64,000 nt of DNA from Dactylosporangium sp040689395 (GCF_040689395.1 NZ_JBFAZX010000001.1:186001-250000); one strand, 5' to 3'; shown: positions 1 to 8,083, numbered from the stretch's first letter. Numbers and translations: made by a program. The notes: generated by a model from the letters alone, not told the origin.

Positions 1-2184
1 CCAAATGTGACCGTCACGATGACCGTGCCGTCCGGGAACGGCAATCTTACGGTTACTGCGAGTAGCACTCCGAACGGGGTGGACTGCGGTCAACAGGGCG
101 GCACCACTGTGAAGTGCACCTTCGATCTGGCGTCCAGCCCCGTGGACATCGAGTTCCAGATGATCGCGAAGAGCCCCAGCGGCCTGCAGCCTGGGCAGAA
201 CCTGACCAATCTCGAGGGTTCTGTGAGCGCCACAGGTGCAGGCAACAAGAAGTTTTTCGTCAATCTCAAGGGACCCGCGGCGGCGTCGCCTTCCGCGTCG
301 GCGTCGGCGTCGGCGGTGCCGACTGTGACCGAGGTCTCCGGGACGATCACGGACTCGGAGACCGGTAAGCCGATCAAGGGCGCGACCGTCATGCTGGAGG
401 ACTCCGCCGGCAAGAGCCGGCAGGTCACCACCGGCGAGCGTGGCACCTACCGGTTCCCCGGCACCGAGGCCAGCCCGATCGCGCCCGGGACGATCAAGAT
501 CAGCGCCGGCGCGACCGGCTACGACAACTTCTCCAAGCAGGTCACCGGCACCGCCGGCAGGGCCGTGAACAGCGTGAACCTCGGCCTTCCCGCGCTCGCC
601 GAGTCCCAGTCGCCGCCACCGCCGCTGACCGCCAGCGACCTGGCGACCGACGGCCAGTCCAGCGGTGGCGTCGTCCCGCAGAACAACGCGACCACCAACG
701 CCGCGAACAACGGTGGCGGCGGCGGGGTCTCCTGGATTCTCATCGCGCTCGGCGTGCTCCTGGTGGGCTTCGGCATCGTGGCGATCGTGCTGCTGCTGCG
801 CCGCCGCGGTGACGACGACGATGACGAGGGCGACGAGGACACCGGACCGCGCCGCAACGTGCCCGCGCAGCGCCCCGGCTACCGCGCCCCGCAGGCCGAC
901 CCGACGATGGTCGGCGCCATGGGCCCCGCCCCGACGATGATCAACCGTGCCGGCGCCAACGACGCGACCGCGATCGTGCACGCCGGGCAGGTGTTTGACG
1001 ACGTGCCGCCCGATCCGTACGGTGCGCCACCGCCCGGGGCCGGCGGCTACCCGTCGGCGGGCGGCTACAACGACCAGGCGGGCTTTGCCAGCGGTGGCTA
1101 CGGGGGCCCGGGCGGCCCCGCAGGACCGGGCGGCGGGAGCGCCGGGGCCGGCTACGGCCCGTCGTCGCGCCCGCCGGTCGACCCGTATGCGCCCGACTAC
1201 GCCGGGGCCGGTGGTGGTGGCGGTTACAGCGAGGCGACCCAGCGGTATGAGCCGGCCACCGGCGGCAACAACAACTACGGCGCCAACGGCTACGACGGCC
1301 CGTCGGCCGGCGGCGGCTACAACGGTGGGGCCCCCCAGGGCGGCGGCTACGACCAGCGCGGCGGCTACGACGGCCCGTCGGCCGGTGGTGGCTACAACGG
1401 TGGCGGCCCCCAGGGTGGCGGCTACGACCAGCGCGGCGGCTACGAGGGCCAGCCCTCGCCGGCCGGCGGCTACGGCCCGTCCTCCGGCGGTCCGGGTGGC
1501 GCGGGGAACCCGGGTGGCTATGGCGGCGGGAACGGCTACGACGGTCCCTCGGCAGGCGGCGGCTACGGCCCGTCCTCCGGCGGCGGCGGGTACGGCGCCA
1601 ACGGCTACGACGGCCCGTCGGCCGGTGGCAGCTACAACGGTGGCGGCCCGCAGGGCGGCGGGTACGACGGCCCGTCAGCCGGTGGTGGCTATAACGGTGG
1701 CGGTCCCCAGGGTGTTGGCTACGACGGCCCGTCGGCAGGCGGCGGCTACAACGGTGGCGGCCCGCAAGGCGGCGGCTACGACCAGCGCGGCGGCTACGAG
1801 GGCCCGTCCGCGGGCGGCGGGTACGGACCCGGCGGCCCGGCGGCAGGCGGCTATGGCCCGCCCTCCGGCGGCCCGGGCGGCTACGGCGACAACGACCCCG
1901 GCCCTAGCGCGGGCAACGGCTACGGGCCATCGGCCGGTGGCGGCGACTACGCCGGCCGCGGCGGCTACGAGCCGCGCGGTGGATACGCGCCCGCCGCCGG
2001 ATACGAGCGCGACGGCTACGAGCGCGCGCAGGAGCCCCCGAGGGCCGGCAACGGCTACAGCGGCGGGGGCGAGTACGAGCAGCGCGGCGGCTACGGCCCG
2101 AACACCGGTGGCGGTGGCGGTGGCGGGGATGACGCCCGCCAGCGGGGCGACAACCGCCGGCCGTTGGACTGGCTGGACGACTGA
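1..2184 (+). CDS. Membrane protein, carboxypeptidase-regulatory-like domain plus Gly/Tyr-rich cytosolic tail (5' partial)
   Basis: The frame is open from base 1, so the N-terminus lies outside the window; the GTG at 7 is unlikely to be the true start. In order the product has a beta-rich extracellular part, an Ala/Ser linker, a carboxypeptidase-regulatory-like beta-sandwich (VSGTITDSETGKPIKGATV), a Pro-rich linker and one membrane helix (about residues 243-265). The helix ends in RRR and is followed by an acidic run (GDDDDDEGDEDTG). The last 450 or so residues are low complexity, built from repeated GYDGPSAGGG / YNGGGPQGGG / YDQRGG units, and end in RRPLDWLDD. The positive-inside charge puts this tail in the cytosol. 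The regulatory-like domain is a common wall or adhesion module. The role of the tail is not known. Confidence 0.8.
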   Translation, partial: PNVTVTMTVPSGNGNLTVTASSTPNGVDCGQQGGTTVKCTFDLASSPVDIEFQMIAKSPSGLQPGQNLTNLEGSVSATGAGNKKFFVNLKGPAAASPSASASASAVPTVTEVSGTITDSETGKPIKGATVMLEDSAGKSRQVTTGERGTYRFPGTEASPIAPGTIKISAGATGYDNFSKQVTGTAGRAVNSVNLGLPALAESQSPPPPLTASDLATDGQSSGGVVPQNNATTNAANNGGGGGVSWILIALGVLLVGFGIVAIVLLLRRRGDDDDDEGDEDTGPRRNVPAQRPGYRAPQADPTMVGAMGPAPTMINRAGANDATAIVHAGQVFDDVPPDPYGAPPPGAGGYPSAGGYNDQAGFASGGYGGPGGPAGPGGGSAGAGYGPSSRPPVDPYAPDYAGAGGGGGYSEATQRYEPATGGNNNYGANGYDGPSAGGGYNGGAPQGGGYDQRGGYDGPSAGGGYNGGGPQGGGYDQRGGYEGQPSPAGGYGPSSGGPGGAGNPGGYGGGNGYDGPSAGGGYGPSSGGGGYGANGYDGPSAGGSYNGGGPQGGGYDGPSAGGGYNGGGPQGVGYDGPSAGGGYNGGGPQGGGYDQRGGYEGPSAGGGYGPGGPAAGGYGPPSGGPGGYGDNDPGPSAGNGYGPSAGGGDYAGRGGYEPRGGYAPAAGYERDGYERAQEPPRAGNGYSGGGEYEQRGGYGPNTGGGGGGGDDARQRGDNRRPLDWLDD

Positions 2185-2207
2185 CCGGACGGGTCTATGA
2201 ACGAAGC

Positions 2208-2237
2208 GGGCGGGGCGGCCGGGTGGCCGCCCCGCCC
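2208..2237 (+). terminator. GC-rich hairpin terminator
   Basis: A perfect 13-bp inverted repeat (GGGCGGGGCGGCC / GGCCGCCCCGCCC) with a GGGT loop starts 23 bases after the preceding stop codon and is followed by TCGTTTCGG. This is the usual actinobacterial terminator form, with a strong stem and a weak T tract. It lies between convergent genes. Confidence 0.75.
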
Positions 2238-2270
2238 TCGTTTCGGCCTCGGTGCACGCTCACGCAGCAG

Positions 2271-2795
2271 TCACGCGGGGCTGAGTAAATGCCCGAACTC
2301 GGCGTGCAGGGTCGCTCCGGTCGAGATGGCCGTCAATGCCAATTCGAGCCGGCGGTACACCGAGGGCCGAAGGTCGGATCGAGCATCAGCGAGCGTCGCC
2401 CAGCGAAACCCGGTCAGCTCGTCGCCGGCGGGGCGGATCGTCGCGGAGGGATCGAGCACGCCGCCGTCGAAGACGAACTGCAGCTGATCGCTCCACGGCC
2501 CGCGGCCCGGCGTCCAGTCGACGACCAGGAGACGGCCGACGGCAATGTCGAGGCCGAGTTCCTCGCCGACCTCCCGCGCGCAGGCCGCTGACGGGGGCTC
2601 GCCCGTCTCGACGATCCCGCCAGGGATGTCCAGGAACGGCTTGTAGTTCGGCACCACGAAGAGAATGCGCCCGCCGGGGTCGCGGATCAGGGCGCCGCTC
2701 GCCACGGTCTTGTGCGCCATGCGCCCGGCCACGCCGGCGTGAAACTCCCGCTCCGGCTCGCCGTCGAGTTCGAAGTCCGCGCTGAAGTCGCTCAT
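2271..2795 (-). CDS. NUDIX hydrolase
   Basis: The 174-residue product has a complete Nudix box at about residues 60-82: GIVETGE, seven residues, then REVGEELGL, matching GX5EX7REUXEEXGU. The family hydrolyses nucleoside-diphosphate-linked compounds using a divalent metal held by the box glutamates. I chose the ATG at 2795 (MSDFSADFEL) because a G-rich stretch (GGGGGC) sits just upstream; an in-frame ATG at 2834 has no such support. The substrate cannot be told from sequence. It is convergent with the preceding gene and in tandem with the FhuF-like gene, separated by 94 bases. Confidence 0.88.
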   Translation of the reverse strand: MSDFSADFELDGEPEREFHAGVAGRMAHKTVASGALIRDPGGRILFVVPNYKPFLDIPGGIVETGEPPSAACAREVGEELGLDIAVGRLLVVDWTPGRGPWSDQLQFVFDGGVLDPSATIRPAGDELTGFRWATLADARSDLRPSVYRRLELALTAISTGATLHAEFGHLLSPA

Positions 2796-2889
2796 CGCCC
2801 CCGATCCAACTACTGAGGCGGGCGGTTCGTCCATCCAACGGGGCTACGCCGGTCCGTTCGCGGTTCACGGCTCACGACGGAGGTGGTGC

Positions 2890-3714
2890 TCAGTGCGAGC
2901 GGATGCAGCAGGTGGTGCAGACCTTCGGCGTCGGCAGCGTGAAGGCCAGGCAGCAGGTCCGCCGCTGGATGTCGAGGCCGCCACCCGGGCGCGGGGTCAG
3001 GTCCACCAGGTCTTCCGCGTCGAGCGCGGTCAGCAGCCGGTTGGCGATGTCCATCGTCCTGCCGGGCAGGGAGTCGGCGGCGCGCGACAGACCATACGCC
3101 ACGCCCGAGGCGACCGAACCCCACAGCGTCCGCCGGCCGATGCGGGCCCGCTTGCGGAACTCCTCCAGCAGCGGGTCGAGGTGCGCGTCGACCAGCGACC
3201 TGCGCAGCACGCCCAGCAACTCCGCCTCGTCCTCGACGATGAGCAGGCCGGGGGCGTCCGTCGCCACGATCGGGTCGGTGGCCACCACTGCCGTCACCGG
3301 GGTCCTCAGCGCGAGGGTGAGGAACGGCTGGTGGTCGGTGTAGCGCACCAGCACGTGATCCGGCGTCATCAGCGGCACCCGCCGGGACGCGGCGAAGCCC
3401 AGCACCGCCGGCAGTGCCAGCCAGTAGGAGTAGCACTTCCAGGCCAGTGCCGCCGCGGCGTGCGGCTGGGCGCTCCAGCGGTGTGCCGCCGCGTCGAGCA
3501 GGTCGCTGACGTCGAGCTCGTCGGCCGACCGCCACTGCGGCCCGCCCGGGCCGACCAGGCCGGGCACCAGACCCTGGAGCGAAGCTTCACCGTGCCGGGT
3601 GCGCAGCGCGCCGAGCGTCGCGACCACCGGCGCGAGCGGCTCGACGCCCTCGCGGCTGATGAGCGCGGTCACGTTGCGTCGCCGATGAGGGCCGGGGGCA
3701 CGGCATGACGGCAC
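2890..3714 (-). CDS. FhuF-like (2Fe-2S) siderophore-iron reductase
   Basis: The C-terminus carries Cys254-Cys255-X10-Cys266-X2-Cys269, the cluster-binding signature of FhuF-type ferric-siderophore reductases, which release iron from imported siderophores in the cytosol by reduction. The rest of the protein (about 250 residues) resembles actinobacterial FhuF homologues in length and composition. The start is uncertain: the ATG at 3714 gives 274 residues, while the GTG at 3672 (VTALISREGV) is an equally plausible start that removes a basic, unconserved-looking leader. Neither has a clear Shine-Dalgarno. An IdeR-like iron box lies 92-110 bases upstream, which fits iron-repressed expression. Confidence 0.85.
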   Translation of the reverse strand: MPSCRAPGPHRRRNVTALISREGVEPLAPVVATLGALRTRHGEASLQGLVPGLVGPGGPQWRSADELDVSDLLDAAAHRWSAQPHAAAALAWKCYSYWLALPAVLGFAASRRVPLMTPDHVLVRYTDHQPFLTLALRTPVTAVVATDPIVATDAPGLLIVEDEAELLGVLRRSLVDAHLDPLLEEFRKRARIGRRTLWGSVASGVAYGLSRAADSLPGRTMDIANRLLTALDAEDLVDLTPRPGGGLDIQRRTCCLAFTLPTPKVCTTCCIRSH

Positions 3715-3805
3715 CGCGCCTCGGTGCGCGTGCTGTGCGGGCGGTTAGTGCTCACCACCGTTGCGTACCCCCAGATGTGCATGCCAAGCGCCCACGATAC
3801 AGCTA

Positions 3806-3824
3806 TTAGGTAAGGCTAACCACT
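3806..3824 (-). promoter_or_regulatory. IdeR/DmdR iron box upstream of fhuF-like gene
   Basis: TTAGGTAAGGCTAACCACT matches the actinobacterial iron box TTAGGTTAGGCTAACCTAA at 15 of 19 positions, with the centre intact. A further half site (TTAGG) follows at 3826. It is in the intergenic space between the divergent FhuF-like and XRE genes. It suits the FhuF-like gene, since iron-dependent repression is expected for a siderophore reductase. Confidence 0.75.
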
Positions 3825-4030
3825 CTTAGGTAGACGGACATCGGTGACGCCGTCGTGGTGACGGTGTGTCACCGCAATGGAGGCGGGCGGTGATCGAATT
3901 GCTTGATCAACACTGATGGGGCGGTGTTGTCAACCATTTTGTCAGGAATCCGTCCGGCTGGCCTGGTCGACAGCTGGACTCGTGGACACTAATCGGACAG
4001 GGGCCGTCTCCCTGTAGGGCTGGACCGGAC

Positions 4031-5068
4031 ATGACCACGAGCGACCCCTCTCCCGTGCAACGGGCGTCGGAGGCGTTCGTCGCAGAGTTCGCGCGGTGGC
4101 GCGTGGAGCGCGGCATGTCCAAGAAGCAGCTCGCCGCCGCGATGGGCTTCGACGCCTCATACGTCAGCCACGTCGAGGCCGGCCGGCACCGCCCGACCGA
4201 GGACTTCGCGCGCCGCGCCGAGGCGATCCTGCAGAGCGGTGGCGCGGTCTGGCAGCGGTACAAGGAGTACGACGAGCTGCGGGCCACGGCGCGCAGCCGC
4301 GTCGGCGTTCCGGGGCGCGACCCGCCGGTGCCGGATCAGTGGCTGCCGCCCGGAACGGGGCTCGTGGTCGAGCGGGAGACCGCCCGGCTCTCCTATGTCG
4401 ACGGCAAGTATCGGTGCACGGTCCGCCGCACGCTGTACAACGCCGGCACGGAGCCGATCACGCGGTACCTCGTGCGGATCTCGGTCGACCGCTACCCGGA
4501 CGACCCGGCGCGCTCCAACCGCCACCACCACGACCACCCGCTGTCGCTCGACGAGCTGTCGCTGGTGGCCTCGTGCGCCGGTGAGCCGATGGAGTGGCGG
4601 GCCAAGACCGACCGCGACACGCTCAAGGAGCTGTGGCTGCTCTTCGAGAACGCGCAGGGCCGCTTCCCGCTGTACCCCGGGCAGCGGACCACCATCGCGT
4701 ATTCCTGGCACATCGGCATCGACAAGTGGGGCAACTGGTTCGAGCGGGCGATCCGCCTCCCGACCCGCCACCTCACCGTCGAGGTCGAGTTCCCGGCCCG
4801 GATGCGCCCGGTGGTCTGGGGCGTGCAGACGTCGCTGTCGGCCGAGGAGGTGCCGCTGCGCACCCCGATCACGCAGGAGCTGTCGGAGGACGGGCGCGCG
4901 GTCTTCTCCTGGCACACCGAGGCGGCGACGCTGCACGACTACTACCGGCTGGAGTGGCGCTTCCGCGGCAGCCGGCCGGAGGGTGCGGTGGAGGAGCCCG
5001 ATGACCGGGTCGACCCGCCGCACGGGTCGCAGAGCACGCACGACGAGGACCACCAACTGTCCGCGTGA
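4031..5068 (+). CDS. XRE-family helix-turn-helix regulator with large C-terminal domain
   Basis: The 345-residue product has an N-terminal HTH_3/XRE domain at about residues 15-70: FARWRVERGMSKKQLAAAMG leads into the recognition helix FDASYVSHVEAGRHRP. A C-terminal domain of some 250 residues contains many Trp, Arg and Tyr residues (for example DKWGNWFERAIRLP and DYYRLEWRFRG). I do not recognise that domain as a named family. Proteins of this layout are common in actinomycetes as pleiotropic developmental or metabolic regulators. It is divergent from the FhuF-like gene, with 316 bases between them that hold the iron box and no other gene. The ATG at 4031 is the first start in frame; no clear Shine-Dalgarno is visible. 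Confidence 0.8.
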   Translation: MTTSDPSPVQRASEAFVAEFARWRVERGMSKKQLAAAMGFDASYVSHVEAGRHRPTEDFARRAEAILQSGGAVWQRYKEYDELRATARSRVGVPGRDPPVPDQWLPPGTGLVVERETARLSYVDGKYRCTVRRTLYNAGTEPITRYLVRISVDRYPDDPARSNRHHHDHPLSLDELSLVASCAGEPMEWRAKTDRDTLKELWLLFENAQGRFPLYPGQRTTIAYSWHIGIDKWGNWFERAIRLPTRHLTVEVEFPARMRPVVWGVQTSLSAEEVPLRTPITQELSEDGRAVFSWHTEAATLHDYYRLEWRFRGSRPEGAVEEPDDRVDPPHGSQSTHDEDHQLSA

Positions 5069-5104
5069 GGACCGCAACTGAGGCGCGCCGCGGCCGTCGC
5101 TACG

Positions 5105-5827
5105 ATGGCCCGCGTGGCGGTTGCGGTCCTGTTCGATCTTGACGGCACGCTCATCGACAGCGAGCCGATCTGGGGTGCGGCGAACACCGGCCTGGTGCGA
5201 TCCCGCCGCGCCGAGGTCACCGATGAGCTGCTGCGCAGCCTGAGCGGGCTGGACGCGACGCTCGCGATGCACCGCATCCACCGGCAGCTGGGCTGGTCCG
5301 GGTATGACGTCCAGGACGACGTGGCCTTCGTGCAGCGGCAGGTCCGTGAGGCGTACGCCCGCGGCGTGCACTGGCTGCCCGGCGCTCGCGAGCTGATGGC
5401 CGAGGCGCGCGCCGCCGGCCTGCACACCGCGCTGGTCACCTCGACGTATCGCGAGCTCGTGCGGTACGTGCTGGCGGAGGCCGGTCCGGGCGCGTTCGAC
5501 GCGGTGATCTGCGGCGACGACGGGCACCGCCCGAAGCCCGACCCGGCGCCCTACCTCGCCGCCGCGGACGCCCTGGGCCTGCGCCCCGCTGACTGCGTCG
5601 CCGTGGAGGACTCGGCGCTCGGCGTGGCGAGCGCGCACGTGGCCGGCTGCGCGGTGCTCAACGTGGCGCCGGTGGTCCGCTCCGATCTCGCACACGCGTG
5701 GGCACCGTCGCTGGAGCGGGTGGGCGTGGGGGAGATCCGCCGCGCGCTACGCGAGCGAGACCGCCGGGGTGCCGGGCTCGACGTGGTCGACGCACAGCAC
5801 GCCGCTGAGGTGGTCCACCTCGTGTAG
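5105..5827 (+). CDS. HAD-superfamily phosphatase (subfamily IA)
   Basis: All four HAD motifs are present in the 240 residues: motif I DLDGT (nucleophile Asp11, acid/base Asp13), motif II Thr/Ser in LVTSTYRE, motif III Lys in RPKPDP, and motif IV acidic pair in VAVEDSALG. An alpha-helical cap lies between motifs I and II, typical of beta-phosphoglucomutase/phosphoglycolate phosphatase-like enzymes that dephosphorylate small cytosolic metabolites. The substrate is not predictable. The last 81 bases overlap, antisense, the 3' end of the peptide deformylase gene. Confidence 0.87.
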   Translation: MARVAVAVLFDLDGTLIDSEPIWGAANTGLVRSRRAEVTDELLRSLSGLDATLAMHRIHRQLGWSGYDVQDDVAFVQRQVREAYARGVHWLPGARELMAEARAAGLHTALVTSTYRELVRYVLAEAGPGAFDAVICGDDGHRPKPDPAPYLAAADALGLRPADCVAVEDSALGVASAHVAGCAVLNVAPVVRSDLAHAWAPSLERVGVGEIRRALRERDRRGAGLDVVDAQHAAEVVHLV

Positions 5828-6361
5828 CACGTCACGGGCCAGCCGGCCGTGGTCGAAGGTGGCGATCGCCTCGCCGCCCGCCGGCGTGCGGTAGCTGATC
5901 ACCGCGGTGCGCGGCCGGCGCAGTACGCAGCGGAAGTCGAAGAAGCTCAGGCACCCCTCGGTCGTCTCCTCCCAGTCCAGCGTGCTGGCCGGGCCGACCT
6001 CCATGACCTGCGGGTTGATGAGCACGAGCTGAGGCGCCCCCGCGGCCCGGAAGATCGCGATCGAGCGCGGCTCGCCGATCTGCGGCGCGGCCAGCCCCAT
6101 CGCGCCGGTGGTGAAGTCGTGCACCCGCTCGACCGCGTCGGCGACCGCCGTGAGCCGGTCCAGGATGCGCAGGACCTCGTCGCGCTCGTCCGGCAGCACG
6201 AACGGGCGGGTGGCCGTGGTGAGGACCGGGTCGCCCAGCTGCACGATCCCGAGCGCCGCCATCACCTCGCTCGGCCTGCGGGCGCCGAAACCCAGGTTCG
6301 GCATGGTCTTGCGCTCCGCCGTTCGGTCTGTCATTCGGTCATCGGCCACGTCACTGGTCAT
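5747..6361 (-). CDS. def: Peptide deformylase
   Basis: The 204-residue product has the three deformylase motifs in order: GLAAPQIG, EGCLSF and HEVDH. The Cys of the second motif and both His of the third bind the catalytic metal, and the Glu is the general base. The enzyme removes the formyl group from nascent N-termini at the ribosome exit. The ATG at 6361 is supported by GAGGAG eight bases upstream. The N-terminal extension of about 20 residues before the conserved core is longer than usual. The gene is convergent with, and overlaps, the HAD gene. Bacteria of this group often have several def paralogues, so this may not be the only copy. Confidence 0.9.
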   Translation of the reverse strand: MTSDVADDRMTDRTAERKTMPNLGFGARRPSEVMAALGIVQLGDPVLTTATRPFVLPDERDEVLRILDRLTAVADAVERVHDFTTGAMGLAAPQIGEPRSIAIFRAAGAPQLVLINPQVMEVGPASTLDWEETTEGCLSFFDFRCVLRRPRTAVISYRTPAGGEAIATFDHGRLARDVLHEVDHLSGVLCVDHVEPGTPAVSLA

Positions 6362-6426
6362 CGCTGCTCCTCAGGGGCGGGTTGCCGAATCGCCACGTGA
6401 ACGGGCGCGAGCCGGGCGCGCAAAAA

Positions 6427-6450
6427 GCCGCGGTCTGGCGGGACCGCGGC
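6427..6450 (-). terminator. Hairpin with T5 tract read leftwards, upstream of def
   Basis: GCCGCGGTC / GACCGCGGC is a perfect 9-bp stem with a 6-nt loop. On the minus strand it is followed directly by TTTTT, the classical intrinsic terminator form. It lies 66 bases upstream of the def start codon and points the same way as def, so it could be an attenuator in a def leader or the end of an unseen small transcript. The rest of 6362-6575 shows no gene. Confidence 0.55.
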
Positions 6451-6717
6451 GCGAAGAATCGTACGGTGCAAAGCAACGGAAATGCGACGGCCCGGCGCAC
6501 AGCCATCCACCCAGTGTGGGCGGCGGTGAGCCGGGTGTGAACCCCTTTCGGCCTCGTTGAACGTGAATGAATGTGTGCGATTCTTTTCTGCTTATGGCGC
6601 GTTTAGTGCGGGACGGTCGGTCGAGTTCGTCCGCGGCCGGCGTGTACGGCCCTTCGACGTCAACGGTGATCCGGCGCGGACGCCTGGCACCCATGGATCG
6701 CATCACCGTGCGGGGGA

Positions 6718-6736
6718 GTCGCACGGCTGGTGTGAC
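6718..6736. promoter_or_regulatory. Palindromic site A upstream of flavohemoglobin gene
   Basis: GTCGCAC-N5-GTGTGAC is a near-perfect palindrome with a 5-base spacer, 172 bases before the flavohemoglobin start. The corresponding site in the right repeat copy (17068-17086) is a perfect version, GTCGCAC-N5-GTGCGAC. A second site of the same pattern lies at 6824-6842, so this is a candidate operator. Confidence 0.5.
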
Positions 6737-6823
6737 GCCGTCCTTCGGCCCGGCATGTTCAGGCCGTGTCAAGGCCCCGCGAGACCGGCGCGTCGCGTGG
6801 AATATCGGCCTTGGACACGCCTA

Positions 6824-6842
6824 GTCGCACATCCAGTGCGAT
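6824..6842. promoter_or_regulatory. Palindromic site B upstream of flavohemoglobin gene
   Basis: GTCGCAC-N5-GTGCGAT repeats the motif of site A, 66 bases before the start codon. It is kept without change in the right repeat copy (17183-17201). Two copies of one palindrome in front of a single gene suggest cooperative binding of a dimeric regulator; which regulator is unknown. Confidence 0.5.
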
Positions 6843-6908
6843 GCGTGGTCATCGCAGGTGGTGACGCTGATTCGTGGACGGCACCTACGTTGACCGCGAA
6901 GGGCACCG

Positions 6909-8021
6909 ATGAGCAATCTGTCGCGATTACTGAAGGAGAGTTGGACACTCGTCGAGGAACAGCAGGACAAGCTCGCCAGCTACTTCTACGCGCGCATGTT
7001 CCTCGACAACCCCCAGCTGCGGGACCTGTTTCCGGTGCAGATGGACGTCCAGCGCTCCCGGCTACTGGGCGCCATCGTCACGGCTGTGCAGACGGTCGAC
7101 GATCCGGAGCGGTTCGGGGAGTACCTTCAGGCGCTCGGCCGGGACCACCGCAAGTTTCACGCGCTACGGGAGCACTACGATGCCGTCGGCGCCGCGCTGT
7201 TCGAGGCCCTGCGCGTGTATGCCGGCGACCAGTGGACACTCGAGTTCGACCAGGCGTGGCGCGACGCCTACGCCGTCATCGCGGCCAAGATGATCGAGGG
7301 CGCCGAGGCCGACTCCGGCAACCCGCCCTACTGGCACGCCGAGATCCTCTACCACGAGCGGCGCAGCCGCGACATCGCCGTGATCACCTGCCGGCCGCTG
7401 CAGCCGCTGGAGTTCCAGGCCGGGCAGTACGTCAGCGTCGAGACCAGATACCAGCCGCGGCTCTGGCGTGCCTACTCCGTCGCGAACGCACCCCGCAAGG
7501 ACGGCTCGCTCGACTTCCACGTCCGCGCGGTCGGCGCCGGCTGGGTCTCCTCCGCCCTGGTGCGCCGCGTGGTGCCGGGCGACATGATCCGCCTGGGTGC
7601 CCCCATGGGCCGGATGACGCTGGACCGCCGCTCGACGCGCGACATCGTCTGCGTCGCGGGCGGCACCGGCCTCGCCCCGATCAAGGCGCTCATCGAGGAG
7701 ATGACCCGCGCCAACCGCACCCGCTGGGTGCACGTGTTCTTTGGCGCCCGCGACCGCGAGGACCTCTACGAGCTCGCCTGCCTCGAACGCTTGGCGGCCC
7801 GCTACCCGTGGCTGTCAGTGGTGGCGGCCACGAGCGACGACCCGGACTTCCCCGGCGAGCATGGCAACCTCTCCGACATCGTGGCCCGCTACGGACCGTG
7901 GAACAACCACGACTTCTTCGTGTCGGGTTCGCCCCCGATGGTCCGCGCGACCCTGCGCACCCTCGCCGAGATGCAGGTTCCGGTGATCCGGATCAAGTAC
8001 GACGCCTTCGGTGATTGCTGA
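6909..8021 (+). CDS. Flavohemoglobin-type protein (globin + FAD/NAD reductase)
   Basis: The 370-residue product has an N-terminal globin domain (about 1-135), with Phe in LFP at the CD corner and the likely proximal heme ligand His80 in LGRDHRKF. A ferredoxin-reductase-type FAD domain follows (RAYSVANAP, the RxYS flavin motif), then an NAD domain (GGTGLAPI and FVSGSPPMV). Such proteins oxidise NO to nitrate, or act as cytosolic globin-coupled oxidoreductases, using NAD(P)H. At 370 residues it is shorter than classical Hmp (about 400). GAAGGG precedes the ATG. The promoter region holds two copies of a palindrome, and the promoter plus 5' end is duplicated 10.35 kb downstream. Confidence 0.88.
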   Translation: MSNLSRLLKESWTLVEEQQDKLASYFYARMFLDNPQLRDLFPVQMDVQRSRLLGAIVTAVQTVDDPERFGEYLQALGRDHRKFHALREHYDAVGAALFEALRVYAGDQWTLEFDQAWRDAYAVIAAKMIEGAEADSGNPPYWHAEILYHERRSRDIAVITCRPLQPLEFQAGQYVSVETRYQPRLWRAYSVANAPRKDGSLDFHVRAVGAGWVSSALVRRVVPGDMIRLGAPMGRMTLDRRSTRDIVCVAGGTGLAPIKALIEEMTRANRTRWVHVFFGARDREDLYELACLERLAARYPWLSVVAATSDDPDFPGEHGNLSDIVARYGPWNNHDFFVSGSPPMVRATLRTLAEMQVPVIRIKYDAFGDC

Positions 8022-8022
8022 G

Positions 8023-8063
8023 CGCGGGCGAGCCGTCGAATGTGCGGTGACGGCCCGCCCGCG
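8023..8063 (+). terminator. Hairpin after flavohemoglobin gene
   Basis: CGCGGGCGAGCCGTC pairs with GACGGCCCGCCCGCG, 15 bp with a single A/C mismatch and an 11-nt loop. It begins two bases after the stop codon and is followed by TTCGG. It separates the flavohemoglobin from the next gene, which starts 63 bases downstream. Confidence 0.7.
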
Positions 8064-8083
8064 TTCGGAAGTACGCTGACGCG

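Larger units (their letters stand above)
6576..7047 (+). repeat. Left copy of a ~475-bp direct repeat (flavohemoglobin promoter and 5' end)
   Basis: This segment recurs in the same orientation at 16927-17406. The left boundary is TGCGATTCTTTT and the right boundary ATGGACG. The copies differ by scattered substitutions and small indels in the upstream half, but are almost the same from GCGTCGCGTGGAATATCGGC onwards. It covers the whole intergenic region before the flavohemoglobin gene plus its first 46 codons. No small protein is conserved in the upstream part: a one-base deletion in the right copy breaks the only shared frame. Confidence 0.9.

Noticed and set aside
6594..6824. Small plus-strand frame beginning MARLVRDG in the flavohemoglobin upstream region
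   Set aside because: The duplicated copy at 16945 has a one-base deletion that destroys the frame, so the sequence is conserved as DNA and not as protein.
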